A stretch of DNA of 64,000 nucleotides, taken from Synechococcus sp. WH 7803 (GTDB lineage Bacteria; Cyanobacteriota; Cyanobacteriia; PCC-6307; Cyanobiaceae). The position numbers and the translations under genes are program-made. The stretch is from contig CT971583.1 in assembly GCA_000063505.1 (NCBI GenBank), positions 496,001-560,000 of the forward strand, given 5' to 3'. Below are positions 16,586 through 26,207 of this stretch, in pieces (position 1 is the stretch's first letter; each line of letters starts with the position of its first letter). The notes beneath the pieces were generated by a model that was not told the DNA's origin, did not search any database, and saw nothing but the letters and a program-made list of their open reading frames with translations.

Positions 16586-16873
16586 TCAGGATTCCCCTCC
16601 GGTCGCAGGCGCGGGCATGGCCCGGAGCATCGCCACCAGGGTTCTGTGCGCGTCGTCGCTGTCAGTGAGCTGATGGTCGAAGGGGATGCGCACGACCTGG
16701 TCATCCACCTCCAACGTCATCGCCTCAGCTGTGACCTCTTTCATTGTTGCCGCCGTTGCGGCTGGAACCCCTCCGAAATGGTGGGCATAGCGCAGAACGG
16801 CATCGCTGTGGTCGTCATTCATATGACGGCAGATGCGGTCGCTGACGGCAGGGGTGAGAGGGTCGGCAGCCAT
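16586..16873 (-). CDS. DUF2470 protein
   Basis: A 95-residue protein of the DUF2470 type (ICRHMNDDHSDAVLRYAHHF at ~14-33, then a Val/Met-rich sheet with IPFDHQLTDSDDAHRTLVAM). The same fold forms the C-terminal domain of heme-utilisation HugZ-like and pyridoxamine-oxidase-like proteins, so a heme- or tetrapyrrole-related role is possible. It is 21 nt upstream of comF on the same strand. Stand-alone copies are common in cyanobacteria; function unproven. Confidence 0.8.
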   Translation of the reverse strand: MAADPLTPAVSDRICRHMNDDHSDAVLRYAHHFGGVPAATAATMKEVTAEAMTLEVDDQVVRIPFDHQLTDSDDAHRTLVAMLRAMPAPATGGES

Positions 16874-16898
16874 GGGGATCGAGCGCGGTCAAGGTGTG

Positions 16899-17030
16899 TC
16901 AGCCGAAGCGTTGCCAAAGCAGCAGCGCCAGGCGGAAGCCGCTGAACCCCACGTAGCCCGCGAGAACCAGGAACAGACCCACAGCCAGGACGTCACGCAG
17001 TCGGTTGGGCAAGGGTTCAGAGAAGCTCAA
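16899..17030 (-). CDS. 43-aa single-pass membrane protein
   Basis: An ORF from a TTG codon at 17030, set just behind an in-frame stop, to TGA at 16899-16901. The N-terminus is polar (SFSEPLPNRLRD), followed by one hydrophobic helix (VLAVGLFLVLAGYVGFSGF) and a second apolar part ending LLLWQRFG. It begins 8 nt after the kinase stop codon and ends 26 nt before the DUF2470 start, filling the gap. No family recognised; the organisation and hydrophobic pattern support a real small protein. Confidence 0.55.
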   Translation of the reverse strand: MSFSEPLPNRLRDVLAVGLFLVLAGYVGFSGFRLALLLWQRFG

Positions 17031-17037
17031 TCAATTC

Positions 17038-18306
17038 TCACCCGGAATGACTCTCTGGAGAGGACTTTTGTTGCAGAGCGGTGAGTGCCAGACGGGCAAC
17101 CCCTGCAGCCGGAGGAGTGGTGCAGCTGCGGATCGGCAGTCCAAGCATGCGCTCGCGCAGACGTCGCCATTGCGGGTTTCTGGCACCCCCTCCCAGCGTC
17201 ACGAGCTTTTTGGGTGCTGGAGCTCCGAGTTGCTGCAAGCGTTGCCAACCATCCCGTTCAATTCTGCTGAGACCTTCCAGCAGTGCATGGAGATAGAGCG
17301 CATCACTGACTGGGCGGGGCGTGAGCACGGGCTCCTGTTCCGGATCATCCACGGGGAAGCGCTCTCCTTTGCACGCCAGCGGTCGTAAATCAAGCCCGCT
17401 GGACTCTTCGGGATCGATCTGACGGCTCAGCTCTGTGAGGTCGACCCCTGGGAACACCTGGCGCAGCACGGCCCCTCCACTGTTCGAGGCTCCTCCCCCA
17501 AGCCACCGGCCACCCACCCGATGGGTGGAGGTGCCGGCTCCAGGCCTGAGGGGCTCATCCATGAAGCGCTTGATCACAAGGGTGCTGCCCAGAACGGTGA
17601 TGCCCTCATCGTCTGCTGCATCGGCCGTCAACACCGCAGCGTTGGCATCGGTGGTGCCAGCGACCACGATCAGGTCATTGGGTAATCCGAGCTCGTTGGA
17701 GCGCTGCCTTGACAGCGTTCCCAGGGGTGTTCCGCTGGGGCGGATGTCGGGCAACGCTGCCATCCATGCTTCTCGCTGAAAGCTCTGTGGCCAGCACTGG
17801 TCTTGCAGAAGCCAGCCCAGTCTGATGTTGTTGCCTTCCTCTCCCCAGCGCCAGTCCTGGAGAAGCCACCCATGCACCCAATCGGCCTGGTGTCTGAGCA
17901 AAACAGGGTGCTCATGTTGTTTTAGCAACCTCAGGGCACGGGCCAGGCTGCTGCTGGCGCTGCAAGCTGGTCCGCCCTCGGTGACCAGATCACGCACGTG
18001 CTCGATCTGTTCTGGGCAGGCTTGGTGATAGGGCAGTGCATCGCCCAGGGGAGTGCCCTGATGGTTGCAGGCGAGCAGCGTGCCGGAAGTTCCATCCACA
18101 GCCAAAGCCCCCATTCGCTTGCGGATCGGTGGGGGGATGGAAGGTATGAGCTCTGTCAGAGCCCGAATCCAGTCAGACGGTGCATGCAGGCCCTGGCGGT
18201 AGCCGGTCGCCGCGCTGAACAGCAGCGACCGGTCGCCATCGATCACGGCGATCCTCACGCCACTCGTTCCCAGGTCGATCCCTAGGGCAAGCGGCGTGTT
18301 CGCCAT
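17038..18306 (-). CDS. FGGY-family sugar kinase (D-ribulose kinase type)
   Basis: A 422-residue kinase with the FGGY layout: N-terminal ATPase core (GIDLGTSGVRIAVID, ~9-23), AVDGTSGTLLA (~90-100), GTTDANAAVL (~215-224) and C-terminal VTLGGGARNPQWRRLRERML. Length and arrangement resemble the cyanobacterial/plant xylulokinase-like group (SePSK, AtXK-1), which acts on D-ribulose. It would feed ribulose-5-phosphate to the Calvin/pentose-phosphate pool. It is 17 nt downstream of metK on the same strand, and is followed by the 43-aa membrane ORF. Confidence 0.8.
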   Translation of the reverse strand: MANTPLALGIDLGTSGVRIAVIDGDRSLLFSAATGYRQGLHAPSDWIRALTELIPSIPPPIRKRMGALAVDGTSGTLLACNHQGTPLGDALPYHQACPEQIEHVRDLVTEGGPACSASSSLARALRLLKQHEHPVLLRHQADWVHGWLLQDWRWGEEGNNIRLGWLLQDQCWPQSFQREAWMAALPDIRPSGTPLGTLSRQRSNELGLPNDLIVVAGTTDANAAVLTADAADDEGITVLGSTLVIKRFMDEPLRPGAGTSTHRVGGRWLGGGASNSGGAVLRQVFPGVDLTELSRQIDPEESSGLDLRPLACKGERFPVDDPEQEPVLTPRPVSDALYLHALLEGLSRIERDGWQRLQQLGAPAPKKLVTLGGGARNPQWRRLRERMLGLPIRSCTTPPAAGVARLALTALQQKSSPESHSG

Positions 18307-18323
18307 GGTGTTCGCACCAGTGA

Positions 18324-19583
18324 TCAGAGGGTGTTGCCCTGTTGAAGGCGGCTGGCTTCGGCCTGAAGCAAGGTTGATGCCTTGTTCTCAACGTCTTCCC
18401 AAGGCAGCTTCAGGTCGGGACGACCGAAGTGGCCATAGGCAGCGGTGTCGCGGTAGAAACGACCTCCGCTCAACGCGGGCATCTCACGCAATTTGAACTG
18501 CTGGATGATGGCTCCCGGACGCAGATCAAAGTGCTGTTGAACCAGTTCGGTGAGTTCCGCATTCGAAACTTTGCCCGTTCCGAAGGACTCCACCAGGATC
18601 GAGACTGGTTTCGCCACCCCGATGGCATAGCTCAGCTGCACTTCAGCGCGTTGGGCAAGTCCTGCGGCCACAAGGCATTTGGCCACGTAACGGGCTGCAT
18701 ACGCTGCTGAACGGTCCACTTTTGTGGGGTCTTTTCCGGAGAAGGCACCACCACCGTGACGGGCATAACCGCCATAGGTGTCCACGATGATTTTTCGGCC
18801 TGTGAGTCCGGCGTCGCCCTGGGGGCCTCCCACAACGAACTTGCCGGTGGGATTCACCAGATAACGCGTGGAGTCTTTGGACGGTTTCAGCGGAAGGTCG
18901 GCCGTGGCAGGTTCCACCACATGGGTCCAGAGGTCGTCGCTGATGCGTTCGCGAACCTGCTGTTCGTCACTCAGGCCGGCTACTTCAGCGGTGTGCTGGG
19001 TCGAGATCAGGATCGTGTCGATGGCAACGGGCTTGTCGTTCTCGTACACCACGCTCACCTGGGTTTTGCCGTCAGGGAGCAAATAATCCAGGGTGCCGTT
19101 ATGACGCACTTCAGCCAAGCGGCGAGACAGCCGGTGCGCCAGGCTGATGGGCAATGGCATCAGTTCGGGCGTTTCGTTGCAGGCGTAGCCAAACATGATG
19201 CCCTGATCTCCGGCGCCGACCTTGTCGAGAGGGTCTCCCTCGTGGTCATCGGCTTCATCCACACCTTGGGCAATGTCGGGAGACTGTTGGTCGAGGGCGA
19301 CGAGAACGGCACAGCTATTGGCGTCAAATCCTCCGGCCCTGGCGCCGCTGTAACCGATCTCGCGAATGACGTCACGCACCAGGTGGATGAAGTCAACCTG
19401 GGCCTTGGAGGTCACCTCACCGGTGATCATGCACAGTCCGGTGTTAACCACCGTTTCACAAGCGACCCTGCTGCTGCTGTCTTGAGCCAGCAGGGCGTCG
19501 AGAACTGCGTCACTCACCTGGTCACAGATTTTGTCGGGATGCCCTTCTGTGACCGATTCGGAGGTGAAGACGTAGCGACTCAT
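18324..19583 (-). CDS. metK: S-adenosylmethionine synthetase
   Basis: A 419-residue MetK. The N-terminal [20 protein letters not shown] segment, the [12 protein letters not shown] hexapeptide-type motif (~122-133) and the C-terminal [20 protein letters not shown] loop are all intact. It makes SAM from methionine and ATP in the cytosol. It lies between a HAD hydrolase upstream and a sugar kinase downstream; the 46-nt and 17-nt gaps allow cotranscription. No SAM-riboswitch-like structure was seen upstream. Confidence 0.97.
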   Translation of the reverse strand: MSRYVFTSESVTEGHPDKICDQVSDAVLDALLAQDSSSRVACETVVNTGLCMITGEVTSKAQVDFIHLVRDVIREIGYSGARAGGFDANSCAVLVALDQQSPDIAQGVDEADDHEGDPLDKVGAGDQGIMFGYACNETPELMPLPISLAHRLSRRLAEVRHNGTLDYLLPDGKTQVSVVYENDKPVAIDTILISTQHTAEVAGLSDEQQVRERISDDLWTHVVEPATADLPLKPSKDSTRYLVNPTGKFVVGGPQGDAGLTGRKIIVDTYGGYARHGGGAFSGKDPTKVDRSAAYAARYVAKCLVAAGLAQRAEVQLSYAIGVAKPVSILVESFGTGKVSNAELTELVQQHFDLRPGAIIQQFKLREMPALSGGRFYRDTAAYGHFGRPDLKLPWEDVENKASTLLQAEASRLQQGNTL

Positions 19584-19629
19584 ACCGGGCTGTTGAATTC
19601 GTCGGACTGTAAAGCGTGGAGTTCCCGCA

Positions 19630-20433
19630 TCAAGGTTGTGCTGATGGCGGCACCACGGTGAGGTCTTGCCAGTGATGAATCAAATAGTCATGCGCCGTGA
19701 GATCAGGGCAGCGATGCCAACCGGCCACATAGCCGATGGCGGCGGCGATACCCGCCCGCTTGGCCATCAACAAATCCGTGTCGGCATCGCCGATAAGAGC
19801 GCAGCGCTCGACCGGCACGTTGAGTTGGTCACAAAGGGCGTGCACCGCAGCTGGATCTGGTTTGCAGGGAAAGCAGTCTGCACTCCACACCGCCGCGAAC
19901 ATGTCGGTGAGGTGGTGATGCTTCAAAAATGCTTGGATGCCATCGGTGGTGTCATTGCTGATCACTGCGCAGATCACACCGGCATCCTTGAGCGCGCGAA
20001 GCATGGTCGAGGCTGCCGGCAACAGGGAGACCGGATGTCCATCGGGATGCAGGTCTTGCCACTGGGCATCCACACGGTCAAAAACGTCTTCCGCGAGCAG
20101 TAAGGCCTTGGGCCATCCCAGGGCCATTTGTGCGAACACCGTGGCTGTGCTCAGGATGTTGTGCTGCCTCGAAGCGACAGCCAGGGTCCCATCGGGCATC
20201 ACTCCATCCCGATTGCGTCCATAGGTGCGAACCAGCAACCCTTCAAGCTCGTTGAGGTCGTTGCCTGATGCGCCCTGGGCTGCGAACTGGCGTTTGGCTT
20301 CTGCGATCCGGGCATCGGCCAGGATCTTGAGCTGAGGCTCGCTATGAGAAAGGGTGCCGTCCTTGTCGAACAGCACCCCGTCGATCGGACCAATGCGATG
20401 GCCCCGGAGGTTGAGATGAGCCAAGGGGCTCAA
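19630..20433 (-). CDS. HAD-superfamily hydrolase (phosphoglycolate-phosphatase-like)
   Basis: A 267-residue HAD hydrolase. Motif I is [14 protein letters not shown] (~20-33) with catalytic Asp23 and Asp25, motif II is ISNDTT (~158-163), and motif IV is [14 protein letters not shown] (~215-228). A helical cap lies between motifs I and II (class I). The substrate is not readable; Gph-like enzymes hydrolyse 2-phosphoglycolate, which arises in photorespiration. Its start follows the rpsA stop by 5 nt. Confidence 0.85.
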   Translation of the reverse strand: MSPLAHLNLRGHRIGPIDGVLFDKDGTLSHSEPQLKILADARIAEAKRQFAAQGASGNDLNELEGLLVRTYGRNRDGVMPDGTLAVASRQHNILSTATVFAQMALGWPKALLLAEDVFDRVDAQWQDLHPDGHPVSLLPAASTMLRALKDAGVICAVISNDTTDGIQAFLKHHHLTDMFAAVWSADCFPCKPDPAAVHALCDQLNVPVERCALIGDADTDLLMAKRAGIAAAIGYVAGWHRCPDLTAHDYLIHHWQDLTVVPPSAQP

Positions 20434-20438
20434 GCAAC

Positions 20439-21542
20439 TCAGACCATCATCGAGCCCAGCGGCTCTTCGCCTTCCTCGGCTTGTTCAAGCAACATCTGCT
20501 TGTAACGGGCCGCCATCTCCTCGGCCTTGTCGAACACCTTCTGAGGATCGGTGAGCATGTCACCAGGCTCGGGCTCAAGGGCTTTGGTCGACAGGGAGAT
20601 GCGTCCTCGCTCGGCATCGAGGTCGATGATCATCACCTTCATCTGATCATTCACATTCAGCACGGAGTGGGGGGTCTCAATGTGCTCGTGGCTGATCTCC
20701 GAAATGTGAAGCAGGCCGCTGACACCACCGATGTCGATGAAGGCGCCGTAAGGCTTGATGCCGCGAACGGTACCCACCACAACTTCGCCAACTTCCAGGC
20801 GATTCATCTTCCGTTCCACCAGTGCGCGGCGGTGGCTGAGCACGAGGCGGTTGCGCTCTTCGTCGACTTCGAGGAATTTGAGTGGAAGGAAATCGGCAAC
20901 CAGTTCTTCCTTGGCCTTTCGGGTGCTGATGTGAGACCCGGGAATGAATCCACGCAGACCTTCCACACGCACCAGGGCACCACCTCGGTTGGTGGCAAAC
21001 ACCTCGGAGTAGATCGTGGCGTCTTCTTTCTGAAGTTGGCGAACGCGTTCCCAGGCGCGTTGATACTCGATTCTGCGGATGGAGAGTGAGAGCTGACCGT
21101 CTTCGTTCTCCTCACTCATGATGAAGAACTCGCGGATCTCCCCTGGTTGCAGCACATCGCTCAACCCTTCCACACGGTTGATCGAAACCTCCTGAAGGGG
21201 CATGAAGGCCGCAGTTTTTGCGCCGATGTCGATCATGGCGCCCTTCGATTCCAGGGCAAACACCGTGCCGTTCACGATGTCGCCAGGTTTGAAGTTGTAG
21301 TCGTACTTGCTGAGAAGGGCTGCAAACTCATCCAGCGTGAAGCCGGCGTTGTCCATGTCCCGGCTTGCGGCACGACTGCTCGGATCGTCAGCGGTGGGGA
21401 TGTCGTCGGGGATGCTGAGATCCTCATCCGTGCCGAACTCAGCCTGGTCGGCGACTTCCGCTGCTGCGTCGGCCCCGTTGCTAAGGGCTTCAGCCGTTTC
21501 CACAGCAGGATCCTGAACGGGATCAGTGGAGGTGACAGTCAT
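20439..21542 (-). CDS. rpsA: 30S ribosomal protein S1
   Basis: A 367-residue S1 of the short cyanobacterial type. Three S1 RNA-binding domains are visible at ~88-158 (GDIVNGTVFALESKGAMIDI), ~175-245 (GGALVRVEGLRGFIPGSHIS) and ~262-332 (GEVVVGTVRGIKPYGAFIDI). The N-terminal ~75 residues are acidic and low-complexity. It binds mRNA on the 30S subunit and helps initiation. It is upstream of the HAD gene and downstream of nrdR, all on the minus strand. Confidence 0.95.
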   Translation of the reverse strand: MTVTSTDPVQDPAVETAEALSNGADAAAEVADQAEFGTDEDLSIPDDIPTADDPSSRAASRDMDNAGFTLDEFAALLSKYDYNFKPGDIVNGTVFALESKGAMIDIGAKTAAFMPLQEVSINRVEGLSDVLQPGEIREFFIMSEENEDGQLSLSIRRIEYQRAWERVRQLQKEDATIYSEVFATNRGGALVRVEGLRGFIPGSHISTRKAKEELVADFLPLKFLEVDEERNRLVLSHRRALVERKMNRLEVGEVVVGTVRGIKPYGAFIDIGGVSGLLHISEISHEHIETPHSVLNVNDQMKVMIIDLDAERGRISLSTKALEPEPGDMLTDPQKVFDKAEEMAARYKQMLLEQAEEGEEPLGSMMV

Positions 21543-21646
21543 GGAGGGTTGGCGGTCTGCTCGGGGAGCAGAGCGAAGGAAACTGTTTCAGGCCCGCCGA
21601 CCTGAATCAGGCAATCCCTCACTTTACAGAGTGGAGCTGCGAGGTC

Positions 21647-22123
21647 TTAAACCAGTGCTTCCAGGCGCGTCTTGGAGGCATGAATGCCTTCGAGCGTGGC
21701 CACGAAATCGCTCACACCACTGAATTGCCGATAAACCGAGGCGAAACGAACGTATGCAACCTCGCTCAACTCTTTGAGCTGCTCGAGCACGAGTTCACCG
21801 ATGTCATGGCTTGAGACCTCGCGACCATTGCGTTGCTGCAAGGCCAATTCGAGTTCATCCACAAGTGTTTCGAGACGTTCAGGGGGTAGTCCTGTTTTCT
21901 CGCATGCACGGCTGAGCCCGTGAAGAAGCTTGGTGCGACTGAAAGTTTCGCGGTTGCCGTTCCGTTTGATCACCGTGATTGGAACGGTCTCCACCCGTTC
22001 ATAGGTGGTGAAGCGGAACTCACAGTTCAAACACTCCCTGCGACGACGCACACTGCGGCCACCATCGGCTGCTCGTGACTCGAGCACGCGGCTATCAGTG
22101 TTTTGGCAGGAAGGGCACTGCAC
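21647..22123 (-). CDS. nrdR: Transcriptional repressor NrdR
   Basis: A 158-residue protein with an N-terminal zinc ribbon ([15 protein letters not shown] ... [16 protein letters not shown]) and an ATP-cone domain (~46-136; [20 protein letters not shown]). NrdR represses ribonucleotide reductase genes in response to dNTP/ATP levels. No nrd gene lies in the window. It starts about 115 nt after the psbT stop and is separated from psbT by the terminator at 22206-22232. Confidence 0.95.
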   Translation of the reverse strand: MQCPSCQNTDSRVLESRAADGGRSVRRRRECLNCEFRFTTYERVETVPITVIKRNGNRETFSRTKLLHGLSRACEKTGLPPERLETLVDELELALQQRNGREVSSHDIGELVLEQLKELSEVAYVRFASVYRQFSGVSDFVATLEGIHASKTRLEALV

Positions 22124-22205
22124 GCCCGATGTTTCGAATGTGCACCAATCATACGGTTTGCGTCCAGAGGTGAACAGAGCCGAAGTGATTTCCCTTGAAA
22201 GACAT

Positions 22206-22232
22206 AAAAAAACCCCGCCGAATGGCGGGGTT
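22206..22232 (-). terminator. Terminator of the psbB-psbT operon
   Basis: A 9-bp stem AACCCCGCC/GGCGGGGTT with a 4-nt loop lies right after psbT. It is followed on the minus strand by a T run (A run at 22206-22212 on the plus strand). Confidence 0.9.
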
Positions 22233-22239
22233 GGAAGGG

Positions 22240-22335
22240 CTACTTGCCGATCTTCGGGGGGTCGCGGAAGGCGATGGCGAAGAAGAGAGTGGCAATCGCA
22301 AGGGTGAGGATGAGGATGTAAGCAAAGCTTTCCAT
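22240..22335 (-). CDS. psbT: Photosystem II protein T
   Basis: A 31-residue PsbT. It is a single membrane helix ([19 protein letters not shown]) with the stromal end FRDPPKIGK, the standard form and length. It sits at the PSII dimer interface and helps assembly and repair of the D1-side acceptor site. A ribosome-binding sequence (AGGAGTTATTCG) precedes the ATG. It follows psbB after 21 nt and ends at a strong terminator. Confidence 0.97.
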   Translation of the reverse strand: MESFAYILILTLAIATLFFAIAFRDPPKIGK

Positions 22336-22356
22336 CGAATAACTCCTGGAGGGCGA

Positions 22357-23916
22357 TTAGCTGAGGGGGGAGCCTGCCGGTGGCACGTAGCCATCGGGCA
22401 GACGACGGGTGGAGCGGTCTCCCAGTTTCTGGAAAAGGCCGAATTCCACCTGTTCACCGAGGTCGGGATCGATACCGGCGAACACATCGCGGTAAAGAGT
22501 ACGAGCACCGTGCCAGATGTGTCCGAAGAAGAACAGCAGTGCGAAGGTGGCGTGCCCAAAGGTGAACCAGCCACGGGGTGAACTGCGGAAGGTTCCGTCA
22601 GAGTTGTAAGTCTCGCGGTCGAATTCGAACGCTTCACCCAGCTGAGCTTTACGAGCCAGACGCTTCACTTCTGCGGGATCAGTGAAGGTTTGACCATCAA
22701 GGGCACCGCCGTACACGGTTGCCGTGATGCCTTGCTGTTCGAAGGAATACTTCGCTTCAGCGCGGCGGAAAGGAATGTCACCGCGAACGATTCCATCACT
22801 GTCTTCGAGGATGACGGGGAAGTTCTCGAAGAAGTTGGGGAGGCGGCGAACCTGCAGGTCACGACCTTCTTTATCAGTGAAGGAGATGTGGCCGAGCCAG
22901 CCGGTGGGCAGTCCGTCGCCATTCACCATCGGACCGACGCGGAACAGACCGCCCTTGGCAGGACTGTTGCCCACGTAGTCGTAGAAGGCCAGTTTTTCGG
23001 GGATAGATGCGTAGGCCTCAGAAGCCGTTGCACCTTGATCCATCGCTGTTTGAACGCGACGGTTGATCTCGGTTTTGAAGTAGTTCTGATCCCACTGGTA
23101 ACGCGTGGGTCCGAACAATTCGATCGGAGTCGCAGCCGCTCCGTACCACATCGTGCCGGCAACGATGAAGGCGGCGAAGAACACAGCTGCGATTGCGCTG
23201 GCGAGCACCGTTTCGATGTTGCCCATTCGAAGTGCCTTATACAGACGCTCGGGAGGACGGGTTGTGATGTGGAAAATTCCGGCAATGATGCCGACAATTC
23301 CGGCAGCGATGTGGTGGGCAACGATGCCACCAGGGTTGAAGGGATTAAAACCTTCCGGACCCCATGACGGTTGAACCGGCTCGAGGTGACCGGTGATTCC
23401 ATAGGGGTCTGAGATCCACATTCCTGGTCCGAAGACACCAGTGAGGTGGAAAGCTCCGAAGCCGAAGCAACCAAGACCGGCCAGAAGGAGGTGGATACCG
23501 AAAATCTTGGGAAGATCGAGAGCAGGCTCCCCGGTGCGGGGGTCTTGCCAGATCTCGAGATCCCAATAAGTCCAGTGCCAGATGGCAGCCAGCATGAGCA
23601 AGCCACTGAACACGATGTGGGCGGCGGCAACGCCTTCGAAGCTCCAGAAACCTGGATCAACACCGGTGGCGCCTGTGATACTCCAACCACCCCAGCTGTC
23701 GGTCACGCCGAGGCGCGCCATGAAGGGCATCACGAACATGCCCTGACGCCACATGGGGTTCAGGACAGGATCGGACGGGTCGAAGATGGCAAGTTCGTAA
23801 AGGGCCATCGAGCCGGCCCAGCCGGCAACGAGGGCAGTGTGCATGAGGTGCACGGCCAAGAGGCGGCCGGGGTCGTTGATGACGACGGTGTGCACCCGAT
23901 ACCAGGGCAATCCCAT
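22357..23916 (-). CDS. psbB: Photosystem II CP47 chlorophyll apoprotein
   Basis: A 519-residue CP47 with six membrane helices. Start [20 protein letters not shown], the N-terminal helix [20 protein letters not shown], the His-rich antenna segments, and the end [19 protein letters not shown] are typical. It binds about 16 chlorophylls and delivers energy to the PSII core. It starts an operon with psbT. It is divergent from the ferredoxin gene across a 261-nt region that must carry both promoters. Confidence 0.98.
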   Translation of the reverse strand: MGLPWYRVHTVVINDPGRLLAVHLMHTALVAGWAGSMALYELAIFDPSDPVLNPMWRQGMFVMPFMARLGVTDSWGGWSITGATGVDPGFWSFEGVAAAHIVFSGLLMLAAIWHWTYWDLEIWQDPRTGEPALDLPKIFGIHLLLAGLGCFGFGAFHLTGVFGPGMWISDPYGITGHLEPVQPSWGPEGFNPFNPGGIVAHHIAAGIVGIIAGIFHITTRPPERLYKALRMGNIETVLASAIAAVFFAAFIVAGTMWYGAAATPIELFGPTRYQWDQNYFKTEINRRVQTAMDQGATASEAYASIPEKLAFYDYVGNSPAKGGLFRVGPMVNGDGLPTGWLGHISFTDKEGRDLQVRRLPNFFENFPVILEDSDGIVRGDIPFRRAEAKYSFEQQGITATVYGGALDGQTFTDPAEVKRLARKAQLGEAFEFDRETYNSDGTFRSSPRGWFTFGHATFALLFFFGHIWHGARTLYRDVFAGIDPDLGEQVEFGLFQKLGDRSTRRLPDGYVPPAGSPLS

Positions 23917-24177
23917 GGGTCAGGTTCGGGGGAACGGAGCTGCAAAGGCAGCCAGACCCGGCGATCGTAAGGCGTCCATCTCAGTGTGCGCGTGCCCTTG
24001 TCGTGAGCTGCAACGTCTGGGCTGGCTATGGCGTGATTGCTGCTGTCCCCGGCTGGCACTTATCCCTGCCTTTTCAACTGGCTTCGCCAAGTCTCCGCAG
24101 GGGGGTTACAAATCGCAACTTCAGGCTCCAGAGTGTTGGCGTTTTGGCGCTGCCGTGCGTCGCTTCCGGGAGATTCC

Positions 24178-24663
24178 ATGCCAGTGATCCGGTTTGTGCG
24201 TGAAGGTCGCGATGTGGAGTGCTATCCAGGCGAGAACCTTCGAGATGTGGCCCTCAGGGAGGGGATTCAGCTCTACGGCTTGAAAGGACAGCTGGGAAAC
24301 TGTGGTGGATGTGGACAGTGCATCACCTGTTTTGTGGAGGTGAAGGGGGATCAGACAGCCGCTGCTTCCCTGACTGGCCGTACAGCTGTCGAAGAGGCCA
24401 AGCTTCGCCGTCGCCCCGACAGCTGGAGGCTCGCTTGCCAGGCACTGGTGGAACGGTCCGTCGTCATCCTCACCAGGCCCCAGGTGTCGATGTCCGATCA
24501 ACGCCGCCGCATCGAAGCGGCTCTCAATGCACCCCTTCCGCCAGGGCCGACGGCATGGCCTGTTGTGGAAACCAGTGAAGAAGAGGAGGAGGCTGATGCC
24601 GATGCGGATGATCAGAGCCAGTTATCCAATGAAGCTCCTGCTACACCCGGTGACGAGCCGTGA
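24178..24663 (+). CDS. 2Fe-2S ferredoxin with acidic tail
   Basis: A 161-residue protein from ATG 24178. Residues 1-100 form a 2Fe-2S ferredoxin domain with ligands Cys42, Cys48 and Cys51 (C-x5-C-x2-C, NCGGCGQCITC) and Cys87 (WRLACQAL). The C-x5-C spacing differs from the C-x4-C of the plant-type PetF. The C-terminal ~60 residues are acidic and disordered (ETSEEEEEADADADD). The upstream extension of the open frame lacks family similarity. It lies 61 nt upstream of psbM on the same strand, so it may be cotranscribed with it. The partner enzyme is unknown. Confidence 0.85.
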   Translation: MPVIRFVREGRDVECYPGENLRDVALREGIQLYGLKGQLGNCGGCGQCITCFVEVKGDQTAAASLTGRTAVEEAKLRRRPDSWRLACQALVERSVVILTRPQVSMSDQRRRIEAALNAPLPPGPTAWPVVETSEEEEEADADADDQSQLSNEAPATPGDEP

Positions 24664-24721
24664 TGGGTTCGCGTCGAACCCTTCCAGGCAGTGATACGTT
24701 CCATCAGATTCTCGATTGTTC

Positions 24722-24826
24722 ATGGAAACCAACGACCTCGGTTTCGTGGCCAGCCTCCTGTTTGTGCTCGTGCCAACCGTTTTCTTGATCATTCTCTTTA
24801 TCCAAACCAACAGCAAGGAGGGATGA
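24722..24826 (+). CDS. psbM: Photosystem II protein M
   Basis: A 34-residue Psb[21 protein letters not shown], a single membrane helix, with a polar end IQTNSKEG. PsbM sits at the PSII dimer interface. Length and sequence match the family. It is downstream of the ferredoxin gene, and converges on the universal stress protein gene with 22 nt between the stops. Confidence 0.95.
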   Translation: METNDLGFVASLLFVLVPTVFLIILFIQTNSKEG

Positions 24827-24848
24827 ACCTCCTTGCGACCACTTCGGC

Positions 24849-25697
24849 TTAGCGCTGCTCGGGTTCGCGAACGAGCAGTACCGGTGCTGGAGCATGCACC
24901 CTGATGTAGTCACTCACTGATCCCCCGAGAAGCTTGTCGAGGTCAACAAGGCCCCTCGCCACCAGCGGGCGTCGATCTTGCGAGGCAAGCACGACAAGAT
25001 CCGCTTGGATTGTCTCGGCAGCTTGACAAACCCCTTTCCCGACATCGGCGTCTGTGACGTGGAGCGGGTTGAGGGTGACACCAAGCATGCGCGCTCTCTG
25101 TACAGCCCGATCCAGCAGGCTGTCGCTGCTCCCCGCTCCGCCGCGCGATGGGGTGCGTTCTGTGCGTGATACGTGCACGCCAGTGAGTTGTCCGCCGGGG
25201 ATGTCCTTCACCATGTCGCAGGCCAGCTTCAGGGCGTCGTCCCCAACGCCAGTGCCGTCGATCGTCACCAAAACGCGATTGATGTGCCTGACGTAAAGGT
25301 CGTCGCGCACCAGGAGCATGGGCCGGGTGGACAACTGAAAAACGTACTGACTGGCGCTATTGGCGAGAATCGACTGCAGGCGTCCCAGGCCGCGGGAGCC
25401 CATCACGATCAGGTCAGCATCGAGCTCGTCAGCCACCTTGAGAACGGTCTGTTTGGCGTCCCCTTGACGAATGATTGAGTTCACGTCGCCTGGGTTGAGG
25501 CCCAGGTTGTCAACGGCCTTGGCCAGAAGGCTGCCGGCTTTGGTCCAGTGCTGATCTGAATCGTCCTTGCTCTGTTCAGATACCACATGCAGCAAGTTCA
25601 CTCTCGCTGTCTGAAAAGCCGGTAGGTCGCGCAGCATGCGGACCATTTCTTCCACGTGGCCTTTGCCGGAGTCGGCGATCAACAGGTTCTTGAACAC
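24849..25697 (-). CDS. Universal stress protein with two USP domains
   Basis: A 282-residue protein made of two UspA domains. Domain one (~1-130) carries MGSRGLGRLQSILANSASQY and domain two (~140-282) ends with GSVSDYIRVHAPAPVLLVRE. The G-x2-G-x9-G(S/T) nucleotide-binding pattern is partly kept in both. It is probably a cytosolic stress-response protein of undefined mechanism. It is divergent from the thioesterase gene, with about 50 nt between the starts. Confidence 0.88.
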   Translation of the reverse strand: MFKNLLIADSGKGHVEEMVRMLRDLPAFQTARVNLLHVVSEQSKDDSDQHWTKAGSLLAKAVDNLGLNPGDVNSIIRQGDAKQTVLKVADELDADLIVMGSRGLGRLQSILANSASQYVFQLSTRPMLLVRDDLYVRHINRVLVTIDGTGVGDDALKLACDMVKDIPGGQLTGVHVSRTERTPSRGGAGSSDSLLDRAVQRARMLGVTLNPLHVTDADVGKGVCQAAETIQADLVVLASQDRRPLVARGLVDLDKLLGGSVSDYIRVHAPAPVLLVREPEQR

Positions 25698-25749
25698 TGC
25701 ATTGCTTCAGACATGCAGCAGCCTATGGCTGTTTTGCGAAGGCTTTTCG

Positions 25750-26196
25750 ATGGTGAATGAGAGCGTTACGGCGAATCCCTTTCGTCTCGCGAAGCGAGTT
25801 CTTCCGCAGCACACGGATCATGGTGGCGTGATGTGGCACGGAGGTTATGTGGCCTGGCTGGAGGAGGCCAGGATTGAGGCGCTCAGCGCCATTGGCTTCC
25901 CTTACGAGCGGTTCGTGGCGCTTGGGCTGGAAATGCCAGTGGTGCGCCTTGAGATTCGCTATCGGGAGGCCTTGCGGCTCGGGGATGAGGTTCTGCTTGA
26001 GTCGTGGCCGCAGCCTCGCCATGGTGTGCGCTGGCCGTGGACAACGCGTGTTGTTCGCGCGGGGGTTTGCGCGGTGGAAGCAAGGGTGGACTTGGCGCTT
26101 GTGAAGGTGGGGGGCGCTCGGAGGGTGCTGCGCCATCCACCAGAGGAGGTGGCGGAGGTTTTTGAGGTCTTGACAGGCCGCAAGGCAGCCGACTGA
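25750..26196 (+). CDS. 4HBT-type acyl-CoA thioesterase
   Basis: A 148-residue hotdog-fold protein from ATG 25750. The core segment HTDHGGVMWHGGYVAWLEEA (~22-41) holds the 4HBT-type active-site His/Asp region, followed by a typical ALRLGDEVLLESWPQP strand. Family members cleave acyl-CoA or DHNA-CoA (the last fits phylloquinone synthesis in cyanobacteria). The longer upstream frame is not homologous. It is 11 nt upstream of dprA on the same strand. Confidence 0.8.
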   Translation: MVNESVTANPFRLAKRVLPQHTDHGGVMWHGGYVAWLEEARIEALSAIGFPYERFVALGLEMPVVRLEIRYREALRLGDEVLLESWPQPRHGVRWPWTTRVVRAGVCAVEARVDLALVKVGGARRVLRHPPEEVAEVFEVLTGRKAAD

Positions 26197-26207
26197 AATC
26201 AATACAT

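Noticed and set aside
19584-19629. SAM riboswitch upstream of metK
   Set aside because: The gap to the HAD gene is only 46 nt and no conserved SAM-riboswitch core was seen.
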